The notes: generated from the letters alone by a model not told the origin. 64,000 nucleotides of DNA from Halorhodospira halochloris (GCF_002356555.2 NZ_AP017372.2:1364001-1428000), one strand, 5' to 3'; shown: positions 53,398 through 63,743, counted from the stretch's first letter. Translations and numbers: made by a program.

Positions 53398-56139
53398 ATG
53401 AAAAGAATGTTGATCAACGCAACCCAACCAGAAGAGTTGCGGGTTGCCCTAGTAGATGGACAAGTCCTATATGATCTCGACATAGAGGCTCCTTCGCGGG
53501 AACAAAAGAAGGCTAACATATACAAAGGGATCATTACTCGCGTAGAGCCTAGCCTGGAAGCTGCCTTCGTGCGCTACGGTGCTGAGCGGCATGGCTTTTT
53601 GCCCTTCAAGGAGATAGCGCCCTCTTATTGCGTAGGGAGTGATGGACAGCGCTCTACCCCGCGTGAGTCCTTGCGCGAAAACCAGGAGGTTCTGGTCCAG
53701 GTGGATAAAGAGGAGCGCGGCAACAAAGGCGCCGCGCTGACCACCTATATCAGCCTTGCCGGGCGCTACCTGGTACTCATGCCCAACAACCCACGTGCAG
53801 GCGGGGTTTCTCGCCGTATAGAGGGCGCCGAACGGGCCGAGATACGCGAAAGCCTGCGCCATCTCGAGGTGCCCGAAGGCATGGGCCTTATTGTGCGCAC
53901 CGCCGGAGTTGGGCGGAACACGCAGGAGCTGCAGTGGGACCTCGATTACCTGCTTAAGCTGTGGGACGCTATACTCAAGGCGGCCATGGAGCGCCGTGCG
54001 CCATTTCTCGTCTATCAGGAGAGCGACGTAATAATCCGCGCCCTGCGTGATTACCTGCGCCCCGAGATCGGCGAAATACTAGTCGATGATGAGGATGTCT
54101 TCGCCAAGGCCCGGGACTTCATCGATCAGGTGATGCCCTATAACCGCCAGAAACTCAAGCTTTACGACGATCCGGTCCCACTGTTCTCCCGTTATCAGGT
54201 CGAAAGCCAGATAGAATCGGCCTTTCAGCGCGATGTCAGGCTGCCCTCCGGAGGGGCCATAGCCATAGATCATACCGAAGCTCTGATCTCCATAGATATC
54301 AACTCATCGCGCGCTACCAAAGGCGCGGACATTGAAGAGACAGCCCTCAACACCAACCTGGAGGCGGCCGACGAGATAGCCCGGCAGCTGCGTCTGCGCG
54401 ATCTCGGTGGGCTAATCGTGATCGATTTTATCGATATGGGGCCACCGCGCAGCCAGCGAGAGGTGGAGAACCGGTTGCGTGAGGCGGTTAAGGCTGACAG
54501 GGCGCGAGTACAAGTAGGTCGCATTTCCCGTTTTGGTCTTCTGGAGATGTCGCGCCAGCGCCTGCGCTCCTCTTTGGGTGAAGCCCACCAAGAGGTTTGC
54601 GGGCGGTGCGGTGGCCAAGGAACGGTGCGCAGCGTCGAATCACTGGCCCTGTCTATACTGCGCATCATCGAAGAGGAGGCAATGAAAGATAAGACGAGCA
54701 AGGTCCTTGCTCAATTGCCCCTTGAAGTAGCGACTTTCCTATTAAATGAGAAGCGCTCGCAGATTAGTGATCTGGAAAAACGGCACTCTGTACATATCCT
54801 CCTGATCCCTAATCGCAACCTGGAAACGCCCCACTACGATATCCAACGTCTGCGCACCGATGAGTGGGAGGATCAAGATGATAGTAGCTATCAACGGCTC
54901 AGCCCCGCTGAAGAGACCAACCTGATTGATGCTGGGTTGCCGACCCCACGCCCGCAACCTCCTGCAGTACAGGGGGTTACACCTAGCACCCCGGCTCCTT
55001 TCGCCAGCGGCGCTGACTCTGCACAAGATTCCGATCAGACCACTCAGCGACCGACAACCAACAACGAACAAGTGCCCCTGGGCTGGATCTTCAGCCAGCT
55101 GCGCGGTCTGCTTTTCCAGAGCGGACAAAAAACCGTCGATGGCAATACCGCCTCCTCGCGGCAACCAGAATACCGCTCAACTGACGAGCAAGATGATGGC
55201 GATAGAAAATCCGGTTCTAGCCGCGGTAAACGTGGCAGCAGTAGCGGCCGCTCCCGCTCAACTCGTGGGCGGCGCAGCCGCAACACTAGCAGCCGCCGCC
55301 GCGCAGAGACCGAGAGCGGTGAGCAACAGGAATTGGCCACAGCAGATCAGCCCGAATCGCTGCAGCCCAGTAAGGCCGATGCAGATACGGCCGATGCAGA
55401 TACGGCCGATGCAGAAGAGTACGAAGGTTCTTCTGCCCTGCCAGCATTTGAAGATATAGAAGATCAGGCTCAAACCCCGCCTTCAGCCCAGAGCGATAGC
55501 GCTGATACTGATATAGATTCTGCGGATAACGGCGATGGGGAGGCGGCTGATAGTGCTCGCAGCCGCTCTTCCAACCGCTCCGGTCGAAGCAGGCGCGGCA
55601 GACGTGGCGGGAGGCGCCGGCGGCGGAGCAGCTCAACAACTGAGACTGCAGGCGAAATTGAATCAAATGATGGTGCTGATACGAACAGTGCCGCCGATGA
55701 ATCCTTGCCAATACCCGACCACGAGGTATTCGAAGAAGGGGCGCAGGCAAATGGCGCCGCTAACGGAGCCGCATCCAGCACTAGTGATAAAACAACCCCG
55801 GACCAAGCTCAAACCGGCAGGAAATTTGTGCGCAGCGGCCGCCCGCGAATTCCGCGGCGACAAAAATCGGCTGAGCAGGAATGCACAGACCCTGCGTGGG
55901 CAGATGATGTCGACTCGAGCACTGAAGAGAGCTGTAACACTCAGCGCGATGACTTGGCGCCTGAAGAGCAGCCCAGTCCAGAAAACTGGCGCCCTTCCCA
56001 GCAAATCGCCAGAAATAAGCAGCTAGTTCCAATAGAGCGAATAGAGCGAAACTTGCCCATTGAGGGCTTTTCCGGTACAAGCAGAGCAGATCACGCCCAG
56101 GAAGAGTCTGCGAACAAAGAGACGGAAGATAATATCTGA
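53398..56139 (+). CDS. rne: Ribonuclease E
   Basis: Essential endoribonuclease and degradosome scaffold. 913 residues from ATG 53398 ([18 protein letters not shown]), ribosome-binding site GGAGAG. S1 domain about 35-125 ([20 protein letters not shown]), RNase H-like and DNase I-like domains with [12 protein letters not shown] and IDFIDMG, and the Zn-link CGRCGGQG near 400, where the common CPRC Pro is Gly. After residue 520 a long disordered arm has Arg/Ser/Gly-rich clusters ([15 protein letters not shown]) alternating with acidic stretches ([13 protein letters not shown]), as expected for RNA-binding scaffold segments. Confidence 0.95.
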   Translation: MKRMLINATQPEELRVALVDGQVLYDLDIEAPSREQKKANIYKGIITRVEPSLEAAFVRYGAERHGFLPFKEIAPSYCVGSDGQRSTPRESLRENQEVLVQVDKEERGNKGAALTTYISLAGRYLVLMPNNPRAGGVSRRIEGAERAEIRESLRHLEVPEGMGLIVRTAGVGRNTQELQWDLDYLLKLWDAILKAAMERRAPFLVYQESDVIIRALRDYLRPEIGEILVDDEDVFAKARDFIDQVMPYNRQKLKLYDDPVPLFSRYQVESQIESAFQRDVRLPSGGAIAIDHTEALISIDINSSRATKGADIEETALNTNLEAADEIARQLRLRDLGGLIVIDFIDMGPPRSQREVENRLREAVKADRARVQVGRISRFGLLEMSRQRLRSSLGEAHQEVCGRCGGQGTVRSVESLALSILRIIEEEAMKDKTSKVLAQLPLEVATFLLNEKRSQISDLEKRHSVHILLIPNRNLETPHYDIQRLRTDEWEDQDDSSYQRLSPAEETNLIDAGLPTPRPQPPAVQGVTPSTPAPFASGADSAQDSDQTTQRPTTNNEQVPLGWIFSQLRGLLFQSGQKTVDGNTASSRQPEYRSTDEQDDGDRKSGSSRGKRGSSSGRSRSTRGRRSRNTSSRRRAETESGEQQELATADQPESLQPSKADADTADADTADAEEYEGSSALPAFEDIEDQAQTPPSAQSDSADTDIDSADNGDGEAADSARSRSSNRSGRSRRGRRGGRRRRRSSSTTETAGEIESNDGADTNSAADESLPIPDHEVFEEGAQANGAANGAASSTSDKTTPDQAQTGRKFVRSGRPRIPRRQKSAEQECTDPAWADDVDSSTEESCNTQRDDLAPEEQPSPENWRPSQQIARNKQLVPIERIERNLPIEGFSGTSRADHAQEESANKETEDNI

Positions 56140-56140
56140 T

Positions 56141-58132
56141 ATGATCTGGCGCCGCGCCCGGGATAAGGCATGGCCTTTGATTCTCGGGCTTACAATGCTC
56201 ATCGCGGTAGTCTGGGCTGCCTATACACAGTTCGGACCTGTGCGCGAAGCGGTCGATACCGCGGAGCGTTTTTTCTACGATCAGCGCCTGCTGTGGACAC
56301 AGACCGGTCAGGACGATTTCGATACCGAAGTCGTCGTGATAGATATTGATGAGTCTAGCTTGGCGAGGATCGGGCGTTGGCCATGGCCGCGGGCTACAGT
56401 TGCCGAGCTTACCGAGCGCCTATGGGATGCCGGGGTTGTGGTCATCGGCTACGACGTGGTCTTCGCCGAACCGGAGCGCAATATCGCTGAGCAGGTAGCG
56501 CAGGCTGTCGATGACCCACAGCTAAAAAATCGTCTAGACAGGCTACGTGAGCAATTCGACGGCGATAAGCGCCTCGCTGATAGCCTCAGCAAAGGGGATA
56601 GCGTCCTCGGGTTTATCCTCCACAGCGATCAGGCCGGCACTAAAGTCGGCTCCTTACCCCCTCCCACCAAAGATAGCCTGAGCATAGAGCAAAGGCCGCT
56701 GACCGTCTTTCGCCTGCCTAGCGTAACCGCCAGCCGCCCGGAACTGGTAGAAGCAGCAGGTGCATCGGGATTCTTTACTGTCCGCCCGGATCCAGACGGT
56801 GTGGTACGCCGCGCGCCACTGCTGCTCGGCTATGAAGATAAACTCTATAGCTCACTAGCCCTTGAGGTAGTCAGACAGTATCAGCTGCTCCACAGCATTG
56901 ACATCATCAGCAAACCTTTCGCCGATGCCAAAGCGATCGATCGGGTTGAACTAGGTGGATTAGAGATACCCACGGATTATCGCGGTCAGGTTCTAATCCC
57001 TTACCGGGGCCCTGAAAAGACCTTCCCTTACGTTAGCGCCGCTGATGTTCTAGAAGGCAAGGCCGCAGAGGAAAAGCTAGAAGGCAAAATAGCACTCCTC
57101 GGAACCAGCGCATTAGGCCTGTACGACCTCCGCCCCACGCCAGTAGGCTCCGCGTATCCTGGGGTTGAGGTTCATGCAACCCTGATTGATGCCATGCTCA
57201 AGGGAGACTTTCCCAGGCAACCGGCCTGGGCAGAGGGAGCCGACTTCATTACCCTGATGAGCAGCGGACTCCTGCTCACTGCCACCCTGCCCTTCCTAGC
57301 ACCGCTGAGTACTCTGATCCTGGTCGCTGCTCTATTGGCTGCGGTGATAGCTACAAACCTCTGGGCATGGGCGGCACATGGGATAGTATTAAGCATAATT
57401 CCAACCCTTGCAGCGGTAACCTTGATTACCTTCGTAAATCTAGGCTGGGGGTTTCTGTTTGAATACCGGCGTAGAAACATGCTCCGCCAGCGCTTTGGTG
57501 AGTATGTGCCACCCGAACTTGTAGAACAGATGGCCGAGCGCCCAGATGAATATAATCTGGAAGGTGAAACCCGCGAGATCACCCTGCTTTTTGCCGATAT
57601 ACGCGGTTTTACCACCCTGTCTGAAAAGCTTGATGCAGCCACCCTGAAGAGTGTCCTGAACCGCTTCTTCACCCCCATGACCCGAATCATCTTTGAGCAC
57701 CACGGCACCATAGATAAGTATGTCGGTGACATGATAATGGCCTTCTGGGGCGCCCCTATGGATGATCCCGAGCAGCGTAAAAACGCCCTGGAGGCGGCAT
57801 TTGCAATGCTCCGCGAGACAGATCGATTGAAAGAGGAGTTCGCTGCTGAAGGCTTGCCGGCAATTGAGATCGGCATCGGCCTGAACACCGGGCCGGCTAG
57901 TGTCGGCGACATGGGCTCGGAATACCGCCGCGCTTACACCGCCCTTGGCGACTCAGTTAATCTTGCTGCGCGCACCGAATCGAAGACAAAAGACTACGGG
58001 GTGCGGCTTCTTGTCACAGAGCATACCCGTGAGGGCTTAGAAAAGCAATACTCTTTTAGGGAGATTGAGCGGGTTCAGGTTAAAGGGCGCAACGAGCCGG
58101 TAACCATGTATGAGCCAATAGGGGGCCTATAA
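56141..58132 (+). CDS. CHASE2-domain class III adenylate/guanylate cyclase
   Basis: 663 residues from ATG 56141, one base after the rne stop. One N-terminal helix (PLILGLTMLIAVVWAAY), a periplasmic CHASE2 sensor (about 32-365; VVVIDIDESSLARIGRWPWPR), three C-terminal helices (about 368-445), then the cyclase domain (about 475-655). Metal Asp residues are in LFADIRGFTTLS and KYVGDMIMAFWG, with the substrate-selecting Lys in IDKYVGD and Thr/Asp in YTALGDSVNLAAR. This combination favours ATP. It is followed after a repeat remnant by the TPR-barrel and FecR genes; CHASE2 cyclases often neighbour FecR-domain proteins. Confidence 0.93.
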   Translation: MIWRRARDKAWPLILGLTMLIAVVWAAYTQFGPVREAVDTAERFFYDQRLLWTQTGQDDFDTEVVVIDIDESSLARIGRWPWPRATVAELTERLWDAGVVVIGYDVVFAEPERNIAEQVAQAVDDPQLKNRLDRLREQFDGDKRLADSLSKGDSVLGFILHSDQAGTKVGSLPPPTKDSLSIEQRPLTVFRLPSVTASRPELVEAAGASGFFTVRPDPDGVVRRAPLLLGYEDKLYSSLALEVVRQYQLLHSIDIISKPFADAKAIDRVELGGLEIPTDYRGQVLIPYRGPEKTFPYVSAADVLEGKAAEEKLEGKIALLGTSALGLYDLRPTPVGSAYPGVEVHATLIDAMLKGDFPRQPAWAEGADFITLMSSGLLLTATLPFLAPLSTLILVAALLAAVIATNLWAWAAHGIVLSIIPTLAAVTLITFVNLGWGFLFEYRRRNMLRQRFGEYVPPELVEQMAERPDEYNLEGETREITLLFADIRGFTTLSEKLDAATLKSVLNRFFTPMTRIIFEHHGTIDKYVGDMIMAFWGAPMDDPEQRKNALEAAFAMLRETDRLKEEFAAEGLPAIEIGIGLNTGPASVGDMGSEYRRAYTALGDSVNLAARTESKTKDYGVRLLVTEHTREGLEKQYSFREIERVQVKGRNEPVTMYEPIGGL

Positions 58133-58138
58133 TAACCC

Positions 58139-58285
58139 CTTGAACCACGCCAGCACCCCCTCTGCTAAGGAGAACGCCTTAACCACGCCCTAAAGGCCTT
58201 GATGGCGCAATCCCTGGCGCCGGAACATACAAGGCTGGTGTTTGTGCAGGGCTCAAAAGCTGATTAGGGAAGGCTTTAGAGAGAA
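58139..58285. repeat. Decayed palindromic element
   Basis: Weak family copy: AACGCCTTAACCACGCCCTAAAGGCCTTGATGGCGCAATCCCTGGCGCC resembles the core in 20-base pieces (for example TGGCGCAATCCCTGGCGCC), with poor arms. It lies between the cyclase and the TPR-barrel gene. The next 75 bases contain only the leader of the following gene. Confidence 0.6.
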
Positions 58286-58360
58286 AAACCGCACAGCCCT
58301 TTGAATGATTTTTAACGCCTGCCTTATTTGGATGAGTAGTGCCTGGAGGTAAGAGTCGAA

Positions 58361-59803
58361 GTGCGTCAGATAACAGCATTCTTTTATCCGATTGGAATTT
58401 TTCTTAGTGTAATGCTATTTCCGGCTGTGCTGATGTCCGCGGAATATTCGCTAAGGCAGGTCATAGCAAGCATTCAGGCTGAGATTCTACAAGGTGAATA
58501 CCACCGGGCAGCTACCCTTGCCCAAGAACATGAGTCAGATTTCGCAGGCATACCGGAGTTTGACTTTGTCGGTGGCATAGCCTTGATGCATGCTGACAAT
58601 CCGGAGCGGGCATCGCTGTTCTTCGAGAGGGTAACTATTGTTAGACCCAGAGATAGTAGGGCCCGATTTGAGTTAGCGCGCTCACTCTTCGCCATCGGTG
58701 ATTACGATTTAGCACGGGATAATTTTACAGCTGTTGTTGAACTCGACCCGCCGCAGCAGATTGCTGATAGCGCACAGCGTTTTATCGACGCCATAGACCG
58801 CCGGGCGGCAGCACAGGTAGCCCAATTCCTGAGATGGGTGGAAGGCCGCGTCGGTTATGACGAAAACGTGTTAAGCGCTAGCAACAGCATCATAGAAGGC
58901 AACATAGCCAATCTTCAGCACGGCCTGGTAAACCTCAGGCTATACGAGTACGAAGACTCTGGCGCTTCTGACTCTTTTGCCGAAATAGCCGCGGGCGGTT
59001 TATACAGCACCCCCTGGGTGGCCAATTCTCGGTGGCGTTTCAATGGGCAGTTTCAGCACCGCGGTTACTACGACTGGGACATTTTCGATCAGACTGTAGT
59101 GCAGTTGGGCGGCACACGAGTTTGGCGTCAATCTCATGAGCAGCAGATACATCTAGCTAGCGACATACAGCACATTCGCCTAGACGATGACCACCTCTAT
59201 TCCCGCCTTCGCATAGCGCCTCAATACCGCCGGATGATCGGAACTGGGGCTCAAGCTAGGTTAATGCCAGAGATAGCATATAACTCTTATGAACTCGATG
59301 ACCGTGACTCGATATTGGCGAGGATAAACGCGAGCGTCATGGGCGCACTTAGCGAAAGACTCGTCATGGTCGGCAGTGCCGGTATGGGCTATGAAGAGGC
59401 CGAGGCCGACATCTACTCCAGATATACCCTGGAGGCAGGAGCCGGATTCCAGATCTTCATAGACGAAGGGCGCCTATTCACAATCAATGGAAGCTTGCAA
59501 AGACAGCATTACCGAAGCGGCGTAGATGTTGACGCAAGCGATGTCAGCACGGTACTGACCTACCTTGGTGGTGATGACATTGAGTTGGACTCCACCCAGC
59601 GTGAGCTACTAGCACGCGGACTTAATGACAGTGCCGAAAACTCTCTGCTGCGCAGGGTTACAGCTAGTTACATATTCTCCTTTCCAGAGACACCGTGGCG
59701 ACTGACATTAACTTATTCGCATACCGATAAGAGTTCCAACATAGACTCACGCCAATTCGATCGTGACCAGTACTTCGTTGGCCTGCGCTACGACTGGAAC
59801 TAG
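58361..59803 (+). CDS. TPR plus C-terminal beta-barrel protein, SLAM/DUF560-like
   Basis: 480 residues. A signal peptide (about 1-26) is followed by TPR-like helices (about 35-145), including SRARFELARSLFAIGDYDLARDNFTAVVELDPP. A long beta-rich region (about 150-480) has alternating strands and ends in aromatic FVGLRYDWN. Length, domain order and the junction VEGRVGYDENVLSAS resemble surface lipoprotein assembly modulators (SLAM, type XI secretion). It is 13 bases upstream of the FecR-domain gene, probably one operon. A plain TPR-porin cannot be excluded. Start is GTG 58361, preceded by TGGAGGT. Confidence 0.8.
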   Translation: MRQITAFFYPIGIFLSVMLFPAVLMSAEYSLRQVIASIQAEILQGEYHRAATLAQEHESDFAGIPEFDFVGGIALMHADNPERASLFFERVTIVRPRDSRARFELARSLFAIGDYDLARDNFTAVVELDPPQQIADSAQRFIDAIDRRAAAQVAQFLRWVEGRVGYDENVLSASNSIIEGNIANLQHGLVNLRLYEYEDSGASDSFAEIAAGGLYSTPWVANSRWRFNGQFQHRGYYDWDIFDQTVVQLGGTRVWRQSHEQQIHLASDIQHIRLDDDHLYSRLRIAPQYRRMIGTGAQARLMPEIAYNSYELDDRDSILARINASVMGALSERLVMVGSAGMGYEEAEADIYSRYTLEAGAGFQIFIDEGRLFTINGSLQRQHYRSGVDVDASDVSTVLTYLGGDDIELDSTQRELLARGLNDSAENSLLRRVTASYIFSFPETPWRLTLTYSHTDKSSNIDSRQFDRDQYFVGLRYDWN

Positions 59804-59816
59804 ATAGGGGACAAAG

Positions 59817-62534
59817 ATGACTAGTTCTCTCTGTACCAAAAAGGTAACCCACTATGCTCTCCCGGGAGTGGCCTTAGCTGCTGGTCTTTTTGCGGCCCCC
59901 GCCGCAGTGTTAGCTGGGAATAGCAGTATAGGCATGGTGCTGGCCACTCGTGGCGATGTCTACGCCGAGCGAGACGATTCGAGGCGCAGCCTATCGCGTC
60001 GCGATGAGATATATGTTGGGGATACGATCCACACCGCTAGCAACGCCCGCGCCCAGATCCGCCTGAACGACGACCAGAGCATAACCCTGCGCAGCGATAC
60101 CCGATTGACCTTTGAGCATTTTGAGTTCGACGCTGAAGAGCAAAGCGGAGAAACACGCAAGTCACTCATCGAAGGGGGCATGCGGGCTATAACCGGGGCC
60201 ATTCGTGGCGAAGAAAACTACTCTATAGAGACCCCAGTTGCGGTTATCGGGGTACGCGGGACCATTTCCGAGATTGCCCACGGCGACGCCTTCGGCACCG
60301 TCGGTGGTACTCCTCGTGGTAGTGGCTGGGTAGAGAACGCGGGCGCATCCCCCGAGCGCCTGTTGACCGGTGAAGATCAGCCCGACACTTACTTCCAAGT
60401 AATAGATGCGGAAACCCCTCCTGAGCCTTTGCCGTCACGTCCCGTACAGCTTGACAGCGTCACGCAGGACGTCGGTGAAGATGAGGATGATGAGCCTGAA
60501 GAGGATGAGGCAGAAGAAGAGGAAGATCAAGAAGATGAACCAGACGATCAGGATGAGCCTGCCGACGAAGAGACTGAAGATGACCAGTTAACTGATGAGA
60601 GCGCTGACGCTGATGATAGTGACAGTGAGGATACCGTAACTGAGGCAGTGGCCGATCAGCAGCGCGAGGTATCAGAGGAGGAAGTTGACGATTCAGTCCG
60701 CGCTTTAATATTTACCAGCGATCCTGATAGCGACAATCCCAAGGTATTTAAGGCCTCGGTAAAGTATGATCCAACCGACCCTGCTGGCATGAAGTTTGAG
60801 CTAGCTGATAACAGTGATCCTATTGTCAGAGAGGACGGTGAAACGCAAGCCTTCGGCAGCAGAGGACAGAGTTCCTGGGGCGCATGGGTCTACCCTGCAA
60901 AAGACCCCGTAGTATGGATTACGGGGAGATCGGATCTTGAACCGGCGGAGTTTAAGACATCCTTTATCGAGCGACTCGAGGTTGAAGGTAAACTGCAGTT
61001 GGGCGCAATTGATGGCGTGATCTCCGGCAGCCCTGCCAAACTGCTCGGCGAACAGGCTATTTCAGTTGCAGAGACAGATTTTGCTGCCTTTAACCTAGAT
61101 TTTACGGCTGGCGATGGTCTTAACTCATCAGCCGAAATGCTTTTAGAGACGGCCATACCGAGCAATTTAGCCACCACAAGCGAAGATCAATTCTGGGAGC
61201 GCTGGCACGCAGAGTTCAGTGACAGCGTCTCAATCAATGCTAATGATCTGACTTTGGAAATAAGCACCGTAAGTGGTAGGTATCAGATAACTGATGCTCG
61301 ATGCTTAACGTGCGATGATCACCAATACCTAGCAGAAGCAGACTTATCCGGAGAGGTAGTGATTCAGCTCTACGGCGACCCTGATGATGCCAGTGCCGGG
61401 GCCCTTCTGCATCTCGAGGCAGACTACTCTTATCAACAACATATATGGAATGACGGAGAGCTGCCTGATGAATTCTATGACTCCGAATTGATAGCTGCAC
61501 TATATCTGCAGGAGGGGTTAATAGCTGATATAGATAGTCATATATCGCCACCTGAAAAAGAACCCGACTTGCCTGATTATGGTAACGGATATAATGACGA
61601 AATTCCTTACCATAGTTTCGACTATATTTCTTTTGGAGTAGCCAAGCTAAGCTATCCTGAAACAACTACACCCTTGTTGTTCTTCCCAGCCGAACCAGGT
61701 GATGATCCACATGAAGACGTGGTTTTTAGCATCTGGGATTATACAGATGCTGCCTGGGAAGACGAACCGGACAATTTTCAAGATTATCTAATGAGCCTAG
61801 AAAGAGGCGATGATGAACTGCTTGATAGCGGCGAATCAACCAGTCATGAGGTCTACTGGGGAGCATGGGGGCAAAAAGATGAAGGTGGAGTGATTCTGCC
61901 TAGTGCCAGCTTATACGCCGGTGAAGAATTAGGAACAGAGTATCCGGTTGTTTGGCTATACGGCCGCAGTGCCTTTACTTGGGATGACTACCAGTACGAC
62001 GCAATGTTATCGAGGTTGGAGAGTGATGGCATAGATATGGCTCTGGAAGGCGGTATTCTTTTATCGACTCTCCCGGAAGGCATCGATCACCGTGATACAT
62101 TTAAGCTATTTACTGACATCCCCCCTACAGGCATAAACACATATTTTGGTTCAGGCAACTTGATATTTGAACCTGAAGGACTGGATTTAGACCTAGCACT
62201 CGAGCGTGAATTTTTTATTGAAGACCATAGTGTCTATGAGTTATGGAATATAAATGATTCACATGACCTTGCATTAGATCCAGCTAACTTACTAGTTTCA
62301 TTTGCACTAGAGGGAGATCTGCAGTTAACCGCGGAAGGTGAGAACGGTTTCAAAGCTACTAGCGGTGTTACGGGCGTTATGTCCCTAGCTATATACGGGG
62401 AGCCGGATCAACTTGGTGCTGGAGGCAACCTCCGGCTAAATGCTCATGAGCACTTTTGGCTCGAAGATGTCGGCAACCTGGAAGAACTACAAGGCTCCCA
62501 TGCCTTAGAGGGAGTGATTTACTTCGAGGAATAA
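59817..62534 (+). CDS. FecR-domain protein with acidic linker and duplicated beta-rich module
   Basis: 905 residues. Signal peptide about 1-33 (ALAAGLFAAPAAVLA). The FecR domain is at about 38-165: GDVYAERDDSRRSL, GDTIHTASNARAQIRLND, TPVAVIGVRGT. A very acidic linker at about 219-292 is nearly all Asp/Glu. Two related modules follow, at about 350-540 and 678-880. Each opens with WGAW, then PVVWITGRS or PVVWLYGRS, an LE.(D/E)G segment, and closes with QLYGDPDDASAGALLHL or AIYGEPDQLGAGGNLRL. No lipobox is seen. It may be the substrate of the upstream barrel protein. Function unknown. Confidence 0.85.
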   Translation: MTSSLCTKKVTHYALPGVALAAGLFAAPAAVLAGNSSIGMVLATRGDVYAERDDSRRSLSRRDEIYVGDTIHTASNARAQIRLNDDQSITLRSDTRLTFEHFEFDAEEQSGETRKSLIEGGMRAITGAIRGEENYSIETPVAVIGVRGTISEIAHGDAFGTVGGTPRGSGWVENAGASPERLLTGEDQPDTYFQVIDAETPPEPLPSRPVQLDSVTQDVGEDEDDEPEEDEAEEEEDQEDEPDDQDEPADEETEDDQLTDESADADDSDSEDTVTEAVADQQREVSEEEVDDSVRALIFTSDPDSDNPKVFKASVKYDPTDPAGMKFELADNSDPIVREDGETQAFGSRGQSSWGAWVYPAKDPVVWITGRSDLEPAEFKTSFIERLEVEGKLQLGAIDGVISGSPAKLLGEQAISVAETDFAAFNLDFTAGDGLNSSAEMLLETAIPSNLATTSEDQFWERWHAEFSDSVSINANDLTLEISTVSGRYQITDARCLTCDDHQYLAEADLSGEVVIQLYGDPDDASAGALLHLEADYSYQQHIWNDGELPDEFYDSELIAALYLQEGLIADIDSHISPPEKEPDLPDYGNGYNDEIPYHSFDYISFGVAKLSYPETTTPLLFFPAEPGDDPHEDVVFSIWDYTDAAWEDEPDNFQDYLMSLERGDDELLDSGESTSHEVYWGAWGQKDEGGVILPSASLYAGEELGTEYPVVWLYGRSAFTWDDYQYDAMLSRLESDGIDMALEGGILLSTLPEGIDHRDTFKLFTDIPPTGINTYFGSGNLIFEPEGLDLDLALEREFFIEDHSVYELWNINDSHDLALDPANLLVSFALEGDLQLTAEGENGFKATSGVTGVMSLAIYGEPDQLGAGGNLRLNAHEHFWLEDVGNLEELQGSHALEGVIYFEE

Positions 62535-62594
62535 GCATAGGCCGTGTGGCCACCTCGAAAATACTCTACTCTTGTATATGCCAATATTTGCGCT

Positions 62595-62634
62595 GTGGAG
62601 GTCTCTGCGCTAAGGGTAGCGCTTAGACCTCCAC
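62595..62634. terminator. Long hairpin between convergent genes
   Basis: GTGGAGGTCT (62595-62604) pairs perfectly with AGACCTCCAC (62625-62634). Inside, GCGCTA pairs with TAGCGC. The sequence TGTGGAGGTCT matches the inner arm of the palindromic family, so this may be a minimal relic now serving as a bidirectional terminator. There is no T-run. Confidence 0.6.
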
Positions 62635-62670
62635 TTAACGGGGCATCGTGGGGTGCTCACAAGAGGGATG

Positions 62671-63171
62671 TTAGGAGCGGGAGCGCCCCAACCGCTGCTT
62701 AAGATCGTCCACCAGGCCTTCACTGGCCTCCTCAATCAGGTCGTAGACAAGCTCAAAGCCCTGCCTGCCGCCAAAATACGGGTCGGGCACTTCGCGCTCT
62801 CGACGCTGCGCGGCGTAATCGAGAAACATGCCTAGTTTATCGGCATGCTTGGGTGGGCAATCAGCACGCAACAGATCAAAATTATCCTGATCCATGGCCA
62901 GAATCAGGTCGAATTCATCAAAATCGCTGCGCTCAACTTGCCGGGCGCGCAGGTCGCTGATATCGATACCGCGCTGACTAGCGGCATCTTGGGCGCGCGG
63001 ATCAGGGGCCTTGCCGATATGGTAATCGTGGGTACCAGCTGAATCTGTCTCTACCACCCCCTGCAAACCGGCCTGGCGCAGGCGCTCACGCAGTACTCCC
63101 TCAGCTGTGGGGGAACGGCAGATATTGCCCATGCAGACTAAGAGGATTCTAATGCTCGCACTATCTTCCAT
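62671..63171 (-). CDS. Low-molecular-weight protein-tyrosine phosphatase
   Basis: 166 residues. The P-loop is LLVCMGNICRSPTAEG (CX5R-S) and the general-acid Asp lies in EVPDPYFGG. No Tyr-kinase or polysaccharide genes are adjacent, so it is probably a stand-alone enzyme rather than a Wzb-type capsule phosphatase. An apparent partial repeat end (GGGGCCTCTAAAAC) lies just upstream at 63199-63212. Confidence 0.93.
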   Translation of the reverse strand: MEDSASIRILLVCMGNICRSPTAEGVLRERLRQAGLQGVVETDSAGTHDYHIGKAPDPRAQDAASQRGIDISDLRARQVERSDFDEFDLILAMDQDNFDLLRADCPPKHADKLGMFLDYAAQRREREVPDPYFGGRQGFELVYDLIEEASEGLVDDLKQRLGRSRS

Positions 63172-63300
63172 CGGATATCCCTAATATTGCTTCCTGTTGG
63201 GGCCTCTAAAACCGAAAAAAATGTTAAGCCACGCAAACCCCTTAAGCATACGAGCAATCTAGTTGTTTCTCAATCAGCGCTTACTCTCCCAGACTATGAT

Positions 63301-63555
63301 TTATTTGGTTAAAATCAATTTTCCTTGGCGGGTTTGCTGTAGTCGGTACTCCTGCTCGCCATGAACTATGATCAATTGCCGACACCCACAGAACAACTCC
63401 TCGCTGCTGAACTTATTCGGCCTTTTACTGCGGCCGCATGCACCACACCCCTGACAGCACCCGCATAATTCTTCACCGCCATGCGCACATACCGAGGTAT
63501 TGGCACAGTCTGTCTTTACTGTAGAAAGATTTGATTTGTTCTTATGTAAATCCAT
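63301..63555 (-). CDS. hemP: HemP-family hemin uptake protein with Cys-rich N-terminus
   Basis: 84 residues. The C-terminal 40 residues fit HemP: FSSEELFCGCRQLIIVHGEQ and the invariant ending TRQGKLILTK. The N-terminal half is unusual, with seven Cys residues in about 25 positions (CANTSVC, CGCCQGCGAC), suggesting a metal or cluster site; ordinary HemP lacks it. A promoter with an embedded Fur-like box lies about 45-75 bases upstream, consistent with iron control. Confidence 0.85.
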   Translation of the reverse strand: MDLHKNKSNLSTVKTDCANTSVCAHGGEELCGCCQGCGACGRSKRPNKFSSEELFCGCRQLIIVHGEQEYRLQQTRQGKLILTK

Positions 63556-63600
63556 GTTCCGCCCCCCAAAAAAAGGCTACTAGCGAAGTTTCTGTATCGA

Positions 63601-63628
63601 ATAGTAACGATTATCGTTTGCATGTCAA
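63601..63628 (-). promoter_or_regulatory. hemP promoter with embedded Fur-like box
   Basis: On the minus strand TTGACA (63628-63623) and TACTAT (63606-63601) are spaced 16 bases. Between them the palindrome AACGAT-A-ATCGTT matches 12 of 19 positions of the Fur consensus, not counting the central base. This arrangement implies iron repression of hemP. Confidence 0.75.
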
Positions 63629-63743
63629 GGCTGTCCCAGTTCTTCACCAGATATAGAATTAGAGTAATTTAATGCGTGCTAGCGTTTTAATCGGTGCATT
63701 TATATTCATTTATGCGTAAATACAAAAAAATCCAAAGCCCTTA

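Noticed and set aside
55286-56080. Several 100-163-codon frames overlapping the 3' half of rne
   Set aside because: They arise from the GC-rich, repetitive Arg/Ser/Glu codons of the RNase E scaffold arm.
62671-63171. Capsule or exopolysaccharide cluster suggested by the tyrosine phosphatase
   Set aside because: No kinase, polymerase or glycosyltransferase genes are adjacent within the window.
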